Numbered from the stretch's first letter, positions 23,096-36,343 are shown. The stretch: 64,000 bases of DNA from Cordia subcordata (GCA_028554755.1 JAPTOF010000001.1:6368501-6432500); one strand, 5' to 3'. Notes: generated from the sequence alone by a model not told the origin. Program-made: numbers and translations.

Positions 23096-23869
23096 GGTTG
23101 AACCACTAGTATTGGTTAAGAGAGCCCCCGATCAACACAACGGCAATAGAAGTCCCGAGCCTTAGATAGACCTCATCCATTATCATAGCCCAAGTCTAGC
23201 TGCAATGCAATCACCCTAGGTCCCCTTCTTCTTTATTAGTGTTTCCTTCCTTAGTTTGGCTCCTTTAAGTTCCTCCATAGATTAGTTCTTATTTTCCTTT
23301 TTCTGAGCTCCCTTTCATCCTAAAGTAAGTACACACACGCACGTAGCTAGTTTAAGGCACCCGAGCACATAGAGACTAAACTAAGGTAGCCTCCCTGTGG
23401 ATTCGACCCCGTACTTGCATACACTGTACTACACACGTCCCATGCACTTGCGGGCTATTTAGGCTTGTACTCAAATAGCGGTATCAGTCGTTATATCCTG
23501 GGAAGGACACGCAATAATCTTTAGAAACGTGTGAAGAGGCGTAAATCCTTTAAGGAAATCGAGATTCTCGAGCCTCGACTATTTTCGTTTATTCTTGTCT
23601 ATTCGTTATTTCTACTCCAATTTCTATATGTCTTGTTATTATTCCACTTTATTTTATTAATAGTTACTAACAGTCTTAAAGGATTTATTTTTATATTATT
23701 CTAAACTTTTACGGGTTTGATAAACTATAGTATCTATTGCTTACAGTTTTCAAATCTGTATCAAACAGAAACTAGTTTTTGTTCACTACTAGTTTAAATT
23801 ATTTATTATACAAGATAACTAATTTCGGTTGGTTAAGTGCAGGAAAACTTATAACCTTTACTTATAATC

Positions 23870-25030
23870 ATGTCTGGAAATAACGAAACTCAAACTGGGA
23901 ATAATGATGAAGTCCAATTTGTGGATAACACCCAAACTTGGACTGCTGGAACGAGTGTGACCAGGGTCTCTATTGCTACCCCGAATGTTACTGTGACTGC
24001 TAGGAACACCCCAGCAGGAGTTACCATGACTGGAAATGTTGGAATTACTCCAACAACTAATATGACTGTGCAAGTTCCTGAGACTGTGCAAGGATTCAGC
24101 AGATTTGGAGCCGCAACTGGATTAGCTTTCAGTTCGTTGGACAAGCCAACAATATTGCTGGTTCAAGTAGTGGCTTTGAGAGAGCTGCAAATATTGCGTT
24201 TTTGGAGGCAGGCCTATATTTGGGACAACCAGTTATGCACCTCCACATTCACATGCTGAGAAGCCAGAAAAGTTTTCTGGAAAAGACTTCAGGAGATGGC
24301 AGCTCCAAATGGAGTTTTATCTCACGACATTGGGGCTGTTCATATATCTGCAACAAGATCCTCCATCCTTAGGGGACAACCCGGATGTGCAGACGGTGGC
24401 GGCTGTGGATGCTTGGAAGCACAACGATTTCCTTTGCCGGAATTATATTTTGAATTGTTTAGAAACTTCCTTGCATAAAGTGCATGCTTAATGTAAAACA
24501 GCTAAGGAAGTATGGATGTCATTAGAGGATAAATATGAGCTAGAAAGTGCTAGCACGAAGAAATTCGTAGTGACTAGATTTCTAGAATTCTCTATGACAG
24601 ATTCTAAATCAGTGATGTCACAGGTGCAAGAATACCAGCTGATCATCCAAGAGCTCCATGCTGAAGGGATGCCACAGGTTGAATAATTCCAAATGGCTAC
24701 CTTAATAGATAAATTGCCCCATGGTTGGAGTGAGTTCAAAAATCACCTTAAACATAAGCAACAGGAAATGACAATGAAAACTTAATCCTGCAGCTTAGAA
24801 TTGAGGAAGAAAATCGTTCAACTAACAAATGGGGCATGCATGATGGAATGAAATCCAAGGCCCACATGGTGGAACATGGTCCAAATCCTAACAAAAAGAG
24901 GAAGTTCACCAGTCAAGCTAATCGAGGGCAAAAGGGGAAAACAGTTGCTGGGAACCCACAGCTAACAAGAAACAGTTCAATGAGACGTGTTATATCTGTG
25001 ACAAAACTGGTCACAAGGCAAAGGACTGCA
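23870..25030 (+). pseudogene. Copia gag remnant with CCHC zinc knuckle
   Basis: The gag reading is scattered over three frames. A Met start at 23870 opens frame 2. Frame 3 takes over before 24300 with KFSGKDFRRWQLQMEFYL-type text. In frame 1, near 24985-25030, a zinc knuckle CYICDKTGHKAKDC matches CX2CX4HX4C. Stops interrupt in between. This part would form the capsid-like particle in an active element; here it is broken. Confidence 0.85.
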
Positions 25031-25032
25031 GG

Positions 25033-28000
25033 TTGCGCAAGAGAAAAGCCTTAGCAAATGTCAAGGAAGACCTAGAAGGCGACGTGTCTGATCTAAATAT
25101 TTCAGCGGTGGTGTCAGAAGTGAACATGGTGGGTAATCCTAAACAATGGTTCGTTGACACAAGGGCAACTAGACACGTTTGTTCTGAGAAAAGGCTATTC
25201 TCTTCCTACACAGCCAACTCCGGGGAAGAAGTCTTGTACATGGAAAATTCTGCAACTTCCCAAGTGGTAGGTACAGGAAATGTGGTTCTAAAGATGACCT
25301 CTGGTATTAAGCTAACACTTAAGAATGTTCTACATGTTCCTGAAATTAGGAAAAATCTAGTGTCCGGTTCTTTGTTAGGTAAAGCCGGACTCTCTATGCT
25401 ATTTAGTGCTGATAAAGTTGTAATCGAGAAGGGATATGATTTTGTGGGTAAGGGCTATTTCCATGAGGGGATGTATAAGCTAAGTGTTAGAGCCCAGATC
25501 CCAAGAGAAAATGTAACTGCTGGGCCTTCTGGCCAGAATGAGATTAATAAAATTGTTCCTTCTGCTTACTTCTTTGAATTTCCCACTTTATGGCATGAGA
25601 GGTTGGGACATGTAAACTTTGATTCTCTAAACAAACTTGTAAAAATGGGACTAATCCATGGAGTGAATTTTTCTAATCATAAAAAATGTGAAGTTTGTGT
25701 ACAATCAAAATTAACTAGAACTTCTTTCAAATCTATAGAAAGAACCACAGAACCTTTTGGGTTGATTCATAGTGATATTTGTGATCTAAAATTTGTGCAA
25801 ACAAGAGGCGGTAAAAAATATTTTATAACTTTTATCGATGATTGCACAAGGTATTGTTATGTATATTTACTAAGATCCAAAGATGAAGCTTTGGACGCTT
25901 TTGAACAATACCAAGTTGAGGTGGAAAATCAACTAGGTAAGAAGATCAAAATTTTAAGAAGTGATAGGGGTAGAGAGTACGTATATCCTTTTAAAGCTTA
26001 TTGTACTGAACAAGGAATAATACATCAAACAACAGCCCCGTATTCTCCACAACAATATGGGGTTGCTGAACGTAAAAATAGAACTCTCTAAGAAATGATG
26101 AACGCCTTGTTGATAAATTCTGGTCTACCTTAGAACTTGTAGGGGGAAGTAGTCTTGACTGCAAATCATGTTTTGAATAAAATACCCCACAAGAAACTGG
26201 AAAAGACACCTTATGAATTGTGGAAAGATAGACCGCCTTCATACAAATATTTAAGAGTGTGGGGTTGCCTAGCAAAAGTAGGAGTTCGTACTCCTAAAAT
26301 GGTCAAAATAGGACCAAAAACAGTTGACTGTATTTTCATTGGATATGCGCAGAACAGTGCTGCGTATAGATTTCTTGTACATAAATCAGAAATTTCTGAC
26401 ATTCACGAGAATACAGTGATTGAATCTCGAAATGCTGAGTTTTTCGAGACGACGTTTCCATATAAAGGGTTAAAAGAATCAAATTCTTTTAAACTCGGTT
26501 CGTCTAAAAGGGCTTTTGATCGTTTAGATGTAGATAAAGAGGCTACAGCTTACGAACCCAGACGTAGTAAAAGTGCAAGAACCTCTACGTCTTTTGGGCC
26601 TGACTTTATAACGTTTATGTTAGAAAGTGAGCCCAGAACTTTCAAGGAAGTTATGTCTACTCCTGAGGCACCTCTTTGGCAAGAGGTGGTAAATAGTAAA
26701 ATTGAGTCCATCATGCACAACCATACTTGGGAATTAGTGGATTTACCTCTTGGAAATAAGCCTTTAGGGTGTAGATGGATTTTCAGAAGGAAGATGAAAG
26801 CGGATGGATCAATAGACAAATATAAGGCCCGATTGGTTATAAAAGGCTATAATCAAAAGGAGGGTCTAGATTATTTTGACACGTATTCACCGGTAACTAG
26901 AATTACATCTATTCGAATGTTGATAGCTATTGCAACTATATAGAGTTTGGAGATACATCAAATGGATGTAAAAACGGCTTTCTTAAATGGAGATCTAAAA
27001 GAGGAGATCTATATGGAACAACCTGAAGGGTTTGTAGTTCCAGGTCAAGAGACAAAAGTGTGTAAGCTTGTGAAATCTCTTTACGGTTTAAAACAAGCAG
27101 CTAAGCAATGGCACGAGAAATTTGATCAAGTCATGCTTGTAAATGGGTTCAAAATCAACAAGTGTGACAAGTGTGTTTATTAGAAAGGAACATATCAGAA
27201 TTTTGTCATTGTTAGCCTTTATGTAGACGACATGCTTATTATGGGAAAGAATAATAAAGCAATTGTGTCTACAAAGAAGTTGCTCTCCCAAAATTTTGAA
27301 ATGAAAGACATGGGTGTTGCCGATGTAATCCTGGGCATAAAAATCATTAAAACACCTAAAGGCCTAGCCCTGTCTCAGTCTCATTACATCGAGAAAATAT
27401 TGAACAATCATAATAATGGTGACATCGGGATTGCAAAGACTCCTTTAGATATTAATGTACATCTAAGGAAAAAATACAAGTGAAGGGGTATCTCAATTGA
27501 AGTATTCCCGGATCATAGGGAGTATAATGTACATTATGAACTGTACAAGACCCGACATAGCCTGCGCTGTGAATAGGCTAAGTAGATACACTAGTAATCT
27601 AAGTCAAGAACATTGGGTTGCACTAATCAAGGTCTTAAGATATTTGAGATACACCATGAAATACGCGTTGCACTATACTACTTTTCCAGCTGTGTTAGAA
27701 GGATATAGTGACGTAAATTGGATATCAGACACAAAAGACTCAAGATCCACAAGTGGATACGTCTTTACCTTAGCTGGAGCAGCTGTGTCATGGAAATCCT
27801 CTAAGCAGACATGTATAGCCAGATCCACTATGGAATCTGAATTTATTGCTTTAGACAAAGCTGGAGAAGAAGCAGAATGGCTTCGACAATTCTTAGAGGA
27901 CATTCCATGTTGGTCAAAACTTGTAGCTGTTATTAGTATTCACTTTGATAGTCAATCAGCGATTGGCAGGGCACAAAGTGTCATGTATACTGGTAAGTTT

Positions 28001-28171
28001 AGAAATATACGCCATAGACATCACACTCTTAAGCAGTTGCTCTCTAATAGGGTTATCACTTTAGATTATGTAAAGTCTAAGGATAATATTGCGGATCCAC
28101 TCACCAAAGGTGTAAATAGAAAGCAAGTTCTTAAGTTGTCGAGTGGAATGGGTCTTAAGCCTATAGAGTAA
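25033..28171 (+). pseudogene. Copia pol remnant (protease, integrase, RT, RNase H)
   Basis: Frame 1 runs from the zinc knuckle to about 27483, then frame 2 to 28171. The protease active site reads WFVDTRATRHVC, where the family has D-S/T-G-A, so the glycine is lost. The integrase has an HHCC zinc site (from WHERLGH to CEVC), first Asp in HSD, second in SDRG and a Glu in VAERKNR. The reverse transcriptase has [25 protein letters not shown] and YVDD (27220-27231). The RNase H has STSGYVF and STMESEF. Stops lie at 26089, 26131, 26140, 26941, 27181 and 27481, and a frameshift at 27484-27497. The element cannot make its enzymes. Confidence 0.93.
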
Positions 28172-28760
28172 CTAAAAGGTCATCATAATTGTCAACCCTA
28201 CCTCGCTGACAGGAGATCCCTGAATCTTGGTTCAAAGGGGAAACTGGATTATGTATGACTCTATTCAAGCATTGTAGGGGCATAAGCCTTTTTTACCCAT
28301 TCTTATGGCAAGCAGACAATACAGCCTGTGGTGTATAGGATAAGCTTAGATTTTAATGATCTTTGTAGTTTGGGAAAACCAAGTGGAGTATAACAGCATA
28401 CTCTTCACGAAGAATCACCTATATAAGTAAAGAGGGCCCGCTCCTAAGAGAATTGTAGGCTGAATTCTCTGAGTACTCATGAATACCGGAAGTTGTTCAG
28501 GGCCAAAATGAACACAACCGTGAGAACTAGAAGTGTATTAAGAGATGTTGTGTGTATGTTGTTGTCTTGATTTACACTAAAACTGAACAGTTCAAGACAT
28601 CCAGTCCACTGGTCAATGAGTAAATTCGATGGTATACACTAAGGAAGGTTCAAGGCCAAAAGCTACATATCCTGAGGCAGTATCTCTTTCCGGACTCTCT
28701 CTTGCATTTGCATTTGCATATTTGCATAATAGTCAGCTAATTTTCATTCATGTGGGGAAA

Positions 28761-29810
28761 TGTTAGTTTAGAGTGCTTTAACATGAGGTCAAAGCAATAT
28801 TGACTCAATTTTTGAGTTAGGTCCCACATGTCAAAAGGGTCGGTAGTTGGTATCGTTACGTTCCTTATTTCGAGTGGGTTAACATGATATATTTACATGA
28901 TAGAAACGGATTAAAAGTGAATGAGAAATTAGAAACCAAAGTTGAGTATGTTACTAGTTTGGTTGTTTGATTTGGTTGTGTGTGGTTTGTATCCCACATA
29001 GGAAAACCATTAAACTTTTGCTTACTTTATGTATAAATTCCTTTATGAGGTGTGCCAGCAAAGCATATGGAAGGAAGACTATACATGATAGGCATAGTAC
29101 TAAACCCACCACACGCGCGTGCGCCCGCCCGAACCGGGGACACGGCGCGGGTGCGGGTGTGGCACGAATTTTCGCTCAAGTTTGTACTTTTTTGGGGAAA
29201 AAAATACTCAAATACCTGAAGATTTTGAAGAGGACGTAACTGGTACATTAAAGCTCGGGATTTAAACTCCAGCACATTTTGCTTATTGGGCATCAGGAGA
29301 GCTTATTTCTTGGGCGTTTTTGACTGTTGGAAGGACAGGTTTATTACTGCCTTAATTGCTTTTTAGTTGCTGCTCCTCTTTGCTCCACTATATATAGCCG
29401 AGTCCAGAATGAGCTAAATACTAAGCATTCCCGTCCCGTATTAGTGCATTGCATAACATTCAGCTGGTCTTATTTTCTTCATACAGAGAGAATCCTACGC
29501 TTCTCGTTTGCCGGCTCTTGCTTCGGAGTGCTACCATAGTCAAGAGGTATAGTCGTTGTATCCTGGGAAAGATACGCCATAACCCAGCTCTTTCTTCGAA
29601 GTGCTACCATAATCAAGAGGTATAGTCGTTGTATCCTACGAAAGATACGCCATAACCTTTAGCACCGTGTGAAGGAGCGTACATCCTTTAAGAAAATTGA
29701 GATTCTCGAGCCTCGACTATTTTTGTTTATTCTCGTCTATTCGTTATTTCTACTCCAGTTTCCATATGTCTTGTTATTATTCCACTTTATTTTATTACTA
29801 GTTACTAACA
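28761..29810 (+). repeat. Right LTR of the Copia element
   Basis: 1050 bases, homologous to the left LTR with scattered substitutions. A partial duplication near 29515-29660 repeats GTGCTACCATARTCAAGAGG and the following GTCGTTGTATCC text. This LTR carries the uninterrupted form of the site where the solo LTR entered the left LTR. Confidence 0.93.
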
Positions 29811-29815
29811 CAATC

Positions 29816-30305
29816 TTGTTCCTAGGACGACAATGAGAAACACGAATTGTGACTATCAATCAAACACCGTTATTCCATGTTAATATCACGGTAACAGGCA
29901 TCTGTAGACGACATCAATTTCCAGTTCGCGTTTTGCCAAACTTTAGCTATAAAGAAAAGACAGAAAATGAACAGAGATTCCATATCTGAAGTAAAGATTT
30001 TACATCTGCAAACATATGTTTCACAAAACAAGTCTATGCCAATCATGTTTGATGCTGAAAACTGTTTGGGTAAAAGTTTGCCATTGCCACCCAAGTAAAA
30101 TCCCAAGAAACTTGTATATCAAAATTCACCAAGGCCTGTGTATAAAATAACTTCTTGTTTCAGTTCTACCTGTTCTTCCTTTTTCACCTATTGAGTTCCT
30201 ACAAAATGCATCCTTTGAAGCCTATCGATACCATGAGACAAGCGAAACTACGATGACCAAACATCAACTTTGAGGACCTCTGGTTTGCTGCATACCATAA
30301 AGGGT
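29816..30305. other. Intergenic/3' flank of the GT-3-like gene
   Basis: It probably contains the 3' untranslated region of the minus-strand gene that ends at 30306. No other gene is seen. Confidence 0.4.
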
Positions 30306-33300
30306 TTAATCATGGATGAGTTTATTCAGGAGTGCTGTCAGCAGGGCTTCTCTTTTCTCTGCACGGCTCTCTTCTCTAATCCTCCTTTGTTCTTCTTTCT
30401 CCCTCCAAGCCTGCTCCACCATCAGCCTCTCTCTTTCAAGCTTCTCCATTGACTTCCGCCACTCCTGCTCAAACAATTCCCTCTCGCGTGCACGCTTCTC
30501 CATCGACTCCATCCACTCCACATCAATCTTCTGTTGCTGCTGAAAGAAATCATGAAGCATCTCCCTGATTCTAGTGAGAGAATTAGTGATGCTGTGATGA
30601 TTTGATGTGTCTGCTTGTCTGACAGAAGTCTCTGCAGCTGTTGTCTGTTGAGACTTTTCTTTCTTTACCTTCTTTCTCTGAGCAATGCTGCCTTTTGCGA
30701 ATCTGTCCTCGTCACCACTCTCATTTTTTTCCTCTTCTGCATAGAACTCTTCTGAGGATTGACCTCCACTAGCAATCCTCACCCTCTTCCTCCCTTTAGA
30801 TGAACCCGCCTCAGTGTCAAGAAGTTGTTCTTTCTCTTTAGCTGCCAAAAATTCATGCAGCACATCGGAAAAAGGAAAGTGGCTACTATTTTCTGGATCA
30901 ATTGTCTCCTTCTCCTAAGTAAATATAAAAGCATCAAAGTACTAGAGTTAGAACAGTAAATATGAAATGCCTGAAAAGTTTTACAAGTGAAATTCTAAGA
31001 AGTTGTTTCATCAGACAACCTTAGATGTCAAGAGGTAATAATCTGCTGTATTCATGCTACAATCTGAAATCAAGATAACTGCACGATAAATCTCACAGAT
31101 TTTAAAGGTAACAATAGAAAAAATTAGTATAGGCTACAGTATGAGCTAATCAATTTGTATACGAGTAATATCTGAAAATTTCTTAAAATTGTGGAACATA
31201 TATTATATCATATTTTTACTCAGAAAATTGTTATTCATTAACATCATTTTTATTATTTATTGAAATTATCTTTGAATAGAAACAACCTCTTGCAAAATCC
31301 AAATCAAGACTATATAAGATCGGCCCCAGAGTGGGTCCAACCTCTACCCTTACCCCTACGTAGTCGGAGCTTCGTATCTTCTGATAGGCGTCATTTTTGG
31401 GCAAGCTTTTAACCAAACCGTGATCAGCAGTTTAGGAAAATATCAAACTGGCAAGTTTCTAAAACCATCAGATTCTGTTTGGTAAGGTTCCATCAAAGTT
31501 AGGTTGCATTTGGTGGTTTTCAACAAACAATTATTCATTGTTGAGAAGTTGGCATAATTTCCAAAAACAGAGTAGTAAATCACAATTAACAAATACACCG
31601 CATAATCGACAAAACATTTAGATCCTAAAACCCCATGCAGCAAATAATTATCAACTACAAGAAAATTGGAAAACATAGAGAAAGAAGTACGAAGTGCACC
31701 TTCTTCAGTGGTGCCAAAAGCACCAAGAATTTGGTATCGAGATTTCATGGAACTGCCCTATTAAGTTGTTCCTTGCCAGAGATTAACCTACACTTGTGCC
31801 CTAATTTTGAGGCTTACAGTATCAAATTATGGTGCGGAAACAAAATAGAATGTGCGGCATGCTTGTGCATCAATCAATTTGTTTCTAATCAATAGCTGTG
31901 ACTTCACTATAATAAAACTGCAGCCAGAATCCATTATTTGCATGATTCTGTGTTTCTCACCCTAACCTTTTGAATATAAACTCCCCCCCAGAAATGCCAC
32001 AACAATAATTGTTTACTTCAGTGAAGTTTTCTATCACAATAATGTTTCAAGCACAATAATAATGATCCTGTTCGCCAGTGAATGACTAGGTATGCATGCC
32101 CAATTCCTATTTTGCAATTATAGACAATTGAAAATGGAAGTAAGCAATCAAGGAACCACATCAATTGATGCTATTGCTGATACCAAAGCAGCATCCATGT
32201 AAGAACAGATAGCTATATGGTAGACCACTACAGGGCATCCTACATAACTTCAAGTCTTGCTGCTCACACTGATCCTATTACAAACTACGGTTTTTCTATT
32301 CTCATAGAATACCCCCTTACATTTCTGTACACGATACTATTATTCCTTCTTCCTTCTAAAGTCAAGTGACAGAGAGGCAATTTCAAAGAAGGCATCTTTA
32401 ATTGCTACAATACCAAGGACCACTTCAATCATGTATGTAATAACTCAATGCATTTCATCCACAACTAAAATGTTGAAGTCTTTACGTTCACAATCCAACG
32501 GATTCTCTTAAACACACTGCAAATAAATCAACTGCAACTCCTACTCTTGAGAGGATATAGTAAATAAGTAGTACGGTAAGTAACATGGAAGAATAACCAC
32601 GTTTTCACGTCATCCAATTGATCTTAATCATGTAAAACCAGTGATTCCGCCACCATCTCCCCTTTAGCCCCAGGACTCCAATATAGACATTATCAATAAA
32701 AGTTCAAGGTTAAGAACCTAATGAAACGTGTACTACCATACACCAAATTAATTTCCGTCATGATTCCTTCCTTGCCCTGCCACCTCCCAGTGCTGGCAAA
32801 AGAAATAAGAGGTGGTTACAAAAGGAATACTCGTGAGGTCACAGTTCTGGTCAGCCTTCTTACAAAGATAAGTTCAGACAGAGATAAGCATTTACATGTT
32901 AAAATCTTCCCAAAGTTCTGTGACAAATGCCAATATAGACATTGATTCCATCCCAGCCAATGTGGTAACTTAGCATAAATTCAGCTATCAAACTAATGTA
33001 AAGGGAATTATAATCCTTTGACTGGGAGCACATTCAACAATCAACCCAACCCACAAACACAACCTTTAGAAGCCCTCCACCAATTTCACCTCTCTGTTTA
33101 AATTGACATCCTGTAGACTTTAGGTCAATTTCATAAGTTCGTGTCCTGAAAGATTTAATGAACATGCCAGGTACCCAAAGAACTTTCTCAGATACCATAC
33201 TTGGCACTTATATAAATGCAAAAAGCAACGAAAATGACTTTCAGCAAATCTCCAAAATGTCGCTTTGGACATGAACATAAGACAGATCAGCTATATTAAT

Positions 33301-34647
33301 AACTCCAGTCAAATTCTGTTATCCACTACCCTTCTCACAAGCAGCAAAATGAACATTATAATGACCTCCGGCAAGTTTTATTTCTATCTAGCACACACAT
33401 AATTCAACAACAGAACCATCCAATAACCAACGGTTAACAACATCAGGCATTTGAAAAATCAGTTACATGTCAAGAAACCTCATTCTTCTCCACCATTATG
33501 TGCCACCGCATGTCTGAGTCCCCATCCTCCCAAGAATAAAAGAATCTAATCCTTGTGTATCAACAACTACATCAGTCTTGTATCAAAATCAGAAAATTGA
33601 CTTCCATACTCATATCTCTGTCCAAGTGTGCCGATGTGTATGTTTATGCTGATATATACATACACATAAACATGTAGATTTATATACATATACATATATG
33701 TACATATACATAAATATACATACATATACATATGTCTCGTCGATCCCATTCCACTAGTCGGCCAACTTAACTCCACATGCCATTTTTCATTAGATACAAA
33801 AACAAACATGCTCCACACAAAAGAAGCAAGAAAACTAGAAGCACACATAACCCATGAACCCACGCCCTAACCCGACCAACTATAAACTGTCTGTTTTATA
33901 ACAAACACACATATATACACACACTAACAAACGCACGCAAGCACATATATATATATATATATATGTATGACACGAGCAAATAGACACACACACACACACA
34001 AAAGAACACATACACAAGCAAATACACAAACACAGAAAATTGATATGATCTGTTTATCATTTATACAAATGTGTGTCTATGTATTGCAAGAAACAAAGAA
34101 ACAAGAACGCACACACACACACATACACTATTTATATATATATATGTACCTTCAAACTAGTGATGAGGTTTTCCCACTTGGTGCAACACTGAAGAGGGGT
34201 TCTATAGTAACCCTTTTCCCTCATTCTCGCAGCGACCACATCCCACAAGGCCGAGTTTCGCTTCGCGACGGCGAACTCAGCTTCCAACTCTATCCGAATC
34301 GCGATGAATTCCCTCGTCTCCTGTATTCCCCACTGCGGGAACCTCTCGTCCCTCCTCGGGAACTCTTCCATTTCTTCATTCCCACCTCCGCCACCGCCTC
34401 CGCCTCCGCCGCTGCTGCTGCCCCCACCGCTGCCTATAGACACCGGGGAGGAAATTGACTGAGGTGGTGGGTGCAGATGGTGTTGCTGCGCCGCGCTGAG
34501 GTTGGGATGCGGTGGCAACAACATGGGCAGCTGCTGCTGTTGGTGTTGGTGGTGATGATAGGCCGAGAATGGGCCGTAAGGCCCACCAGGCCCAAATGGG
34601 GTTTGGTTAATTCTGTTACTGCCACCATTTCCACTGCCAGTAAACAT
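30306..34647 (-). CDS. Trihelix transcription factor, GT-3a/GT-3b type, two exons
   Basis: Exon 1 is 34150-34647 (166 codons) and exon 2 is 30306-30914 (202 codons plus stop), joined in phase 0 by a GT-AG intron of 3235 bases, giving 368 residues. Trihelix factors are nuclear proteins that bind GT-rich promoter elements. The N-terminus is low complexity (His/Gln 31-39, a Gly run 80-89). The trihelix (about 102-195) begins RFPQWGIQETREF and carries Trp106, Trp135 and Trp158. The intron falls after LITSLK, and exon 2 resumes EKETIDPENSSHFPFSDV, which completes the C-terminal conserved part. Basic nuclear-import-like stretches are GRKRVR (207-212) and QRKKVKKEK (245-253). A long charged coiled coil (about 278-365) ends EKREALLTALLNKLIHD, the hallmark tail of GT-3 proteins. 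The acidic segment at 220-236 may be an activation region (inference). GT-3a versus GT-3b cannot be decided. Confidence 0.9.
30915..34149 (-). other. Intron of the GT-3-like gene
   Basis: It starts GTACAT at 34149 and ends TTACTTAG at 30915. CA, TA and ATAC microsatellites cluster at 33640-33740 and 33900-34145. Otherwise it is AT-rich with no nested gene. Confidence 0.8.
33900..34145. repeat. Cluster of (CA)n and (AT)n microsatellites next to a splice donor
   Basis: Several CA runs and two AT runs occupy the first 250 bases of the intron. The last AT run abuts the donor of exon 1. Confidence 0.85.
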
Positions 34648-34657
34648 CGGGTTCTCT

Positions 34658-34683
34658 TGTGTGTGTGTTGTGTGTGTGTGTGT
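34658..34683. repeat. (TG)n microsatellite in the 5' leader of the GT-3-like gene
   Basis: It lies 11 bases upstream of the ATG; read in the gene's direction it is a CA run. Confidence 0.85.
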
Positions 34684-36343
34684 CTTGGTTTTGGTTTGGA
34701 AAGGAGAAGTGTTCCTCCAGATGAAAAAATTAAAATAAATAAATAAATAAAGAGAGAAAGAAAAAAAGAGTCAAAGGTGTGTGTTTGTCGTGGTCAAAGG
34801 GGGAAAGAATGTAAATTTGTCTGAATTAAATGTATGTATTTATTGAAAAGTGCAGTAGACACATCTCATTTTTGTTGAATTTGAAGGAAAAAGAAAAGAA
34901 AGAAAGGGGGTAGTGATGAAAGAAGAAAGGTTAGATGAAGAGATTGGTACAATGGTTTTAGTCAAAAAGATAACCTTCTTTTTTATTCTTTGAATTAAAA
35001 TCTTGCACTAAAAGTTTCCTAAGAGATAATCTTTGTGGTGTGTTGAGTTGATTTCTTTTTGTTAGTTTTGGTAACGTGAGATATATTCTTGATTGTCTTT
35101 TTTCTTTTTGTAATGACCGTCCTCTGAAAATGTTTAACTCCGTTTATCTTCTTTCAAAGGCATAATTAATAGCTAATGTTTCGTTTTCCTCAGGAGCATA
35201 AGTGCTCGTGTTGGTTTTAGGTCAATTTCAGTTCTGAACTAATACATTTATCCGTGCATTTAATACCTTAAATTTTCATTATGAATTTTACATTATAACA
35301 CAAATTATTTGATTATAAAAAAAAGTGCAATTGTGTTCAAAAAAATGGCAAATTAACATTTTTAAAGCAAACAATTTAAAGAAAGAATTATAGTGCCTTT
35401 AATGAAGTAATAATTTTTTAAAAATAAATGATTTAGAGAAAGAATTGTAGTGGCTTTAATGGAGTAATGCAGAGAAATTCTCTTGCAATTTATGGAGCTT
35501 AAGAGAATATCATTAAAAGAAAAAAAATCTCATCTATATTGGTTACCTTTTGTGCTCATTTCTTTTAGCTGATAGTAATACATAATCGTCATCATATTGC
35601 TAGTTTGTAAGTTTAAAATGATTGATGTGTATATTATTGTAACAATAAATAAAAGTTTGTTAAAATAGTTTAAGAAATAGTTGCAAGCACAATATATAGA
35701 TCATATACAATACGCGAATTTATAGTATAAAATTGAAATATATAATTGATAGTGGAAGCACGTACCTGTTTAAGCTATTATTGTTAAGAAATTATTGAAG
35801 AAGAAACTCATTGAAAAAAATTAATGCTTAATACAATCACAAAAAAACTATGTGTGCACTTGATCACACAATATGAAACATTTTTATATAATGCGTCTTA
35901 GTGATCAACTTAAAATTGCATTCTCAAAATTTAAAATTATTTAACATTCAACATGGCACATATAAACAATTTGATAATAGAAAATTTATGATAGTCATAC
36001 AATTTGAATTAAATTCAATATATCTGACCTTTGGATTCATTCACAAAAAATCCATCTCAACAATCAGAATTAACAAAAAATACACTGTTCCCAAATAAAT
36101 TACTAAATGAATTCAAAACTCGTTCTAAAATATCAATAAGCCCAATTAATTGATAATGAATTAGTCTAATATCAATTATTCTACTAATATTTATCAAAAT
36201 ATATGGGTTTACGCACAATAGAACCGTATAGATTTATGGGGTGGGCTTAAACCAACTTTATCAAAATATATAGGCCTATATACAATAAAACCATATGAAT
36301 TTATGAGATAGGCTCAGTTAAATTTAAATTTGAATCGATAATT
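34684..36343. other. Promoter side of the GT-3-like gene and AT-rich intergenic DNA
   Basis: An A/G-rich stretch (34735-34770, 34885-34935) lies in the likely promoter. No gene, and no repeat with clear ends, is seen up to the MITE at 36344. Confidence 0.4.

Larger units (their letters stand above)
21862..23486. mobile_element. Nested solo LTR, probably Ty3/Gypsy (Athila/Tat-like)
   Basis: The insert starts TGATGTGTGTC and ends CGGTATCA, and is flanked by GTCGT at 21857-21861 and 23487-23491. The right Copia LTR shows the empty site (AGTCGTTGTATCC near 29552). No internal coding domain is present, as expected of a solo LTR left by recombination. The 3' end text CTCCCTGTGGATTCGACCCC is familiar from Athila/Tat-type LTRs, which is the basis of the lineage guess. 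Internal repeats include a 71-73 bp unit rich in GGTCGACC and four copies of CTTTAAATCCAGC. Confidence 0.85.
21029..23672 (+). repeat. Left LTR of the Copia element, interrupted
   Basis: It spans 2644 bases because a 1625-bp solo LTR plus a 5-bp duplication is inserted; without these it is 1014 bases. It contains a TATATATAG promoter-like string near 21696, and a GC-rich run at about 21380-21470 that is longer than in the right LTR. Confidence 0.92.
21029..29810 (+). mobile_element. Ty1/Copia LTR retrotransposon, decayed, with nested solo LTR
   Basis: The two LTRs begin TGTTAGTTTAGAG and end TTACTAACA. Both outer flanks carry CAATC (21024-21028 and 29811-29815), the 5-bp target duplication. 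A purine-rich tract (TGTGGGGAAA, 28751-28760) immediately precedes the right LTR. The domain order gag, protease, integrase, reverse transcriptase, RNase H is that of Ty1/Copia. Many stop codons and frameshifts show that it is inactive. No tRNA-Met-type primer-binding site is visible directly after the left LTR. Visible LTR differences and the nested insertion mean it is not recent. Confidence 0.95.

Noticed and set aside
33967..34458. 163-residue plus-strand open frame
   Set aside because: It reads through CA/AT microsatellites and antisense to exon 1 of the GT-3-like gene.
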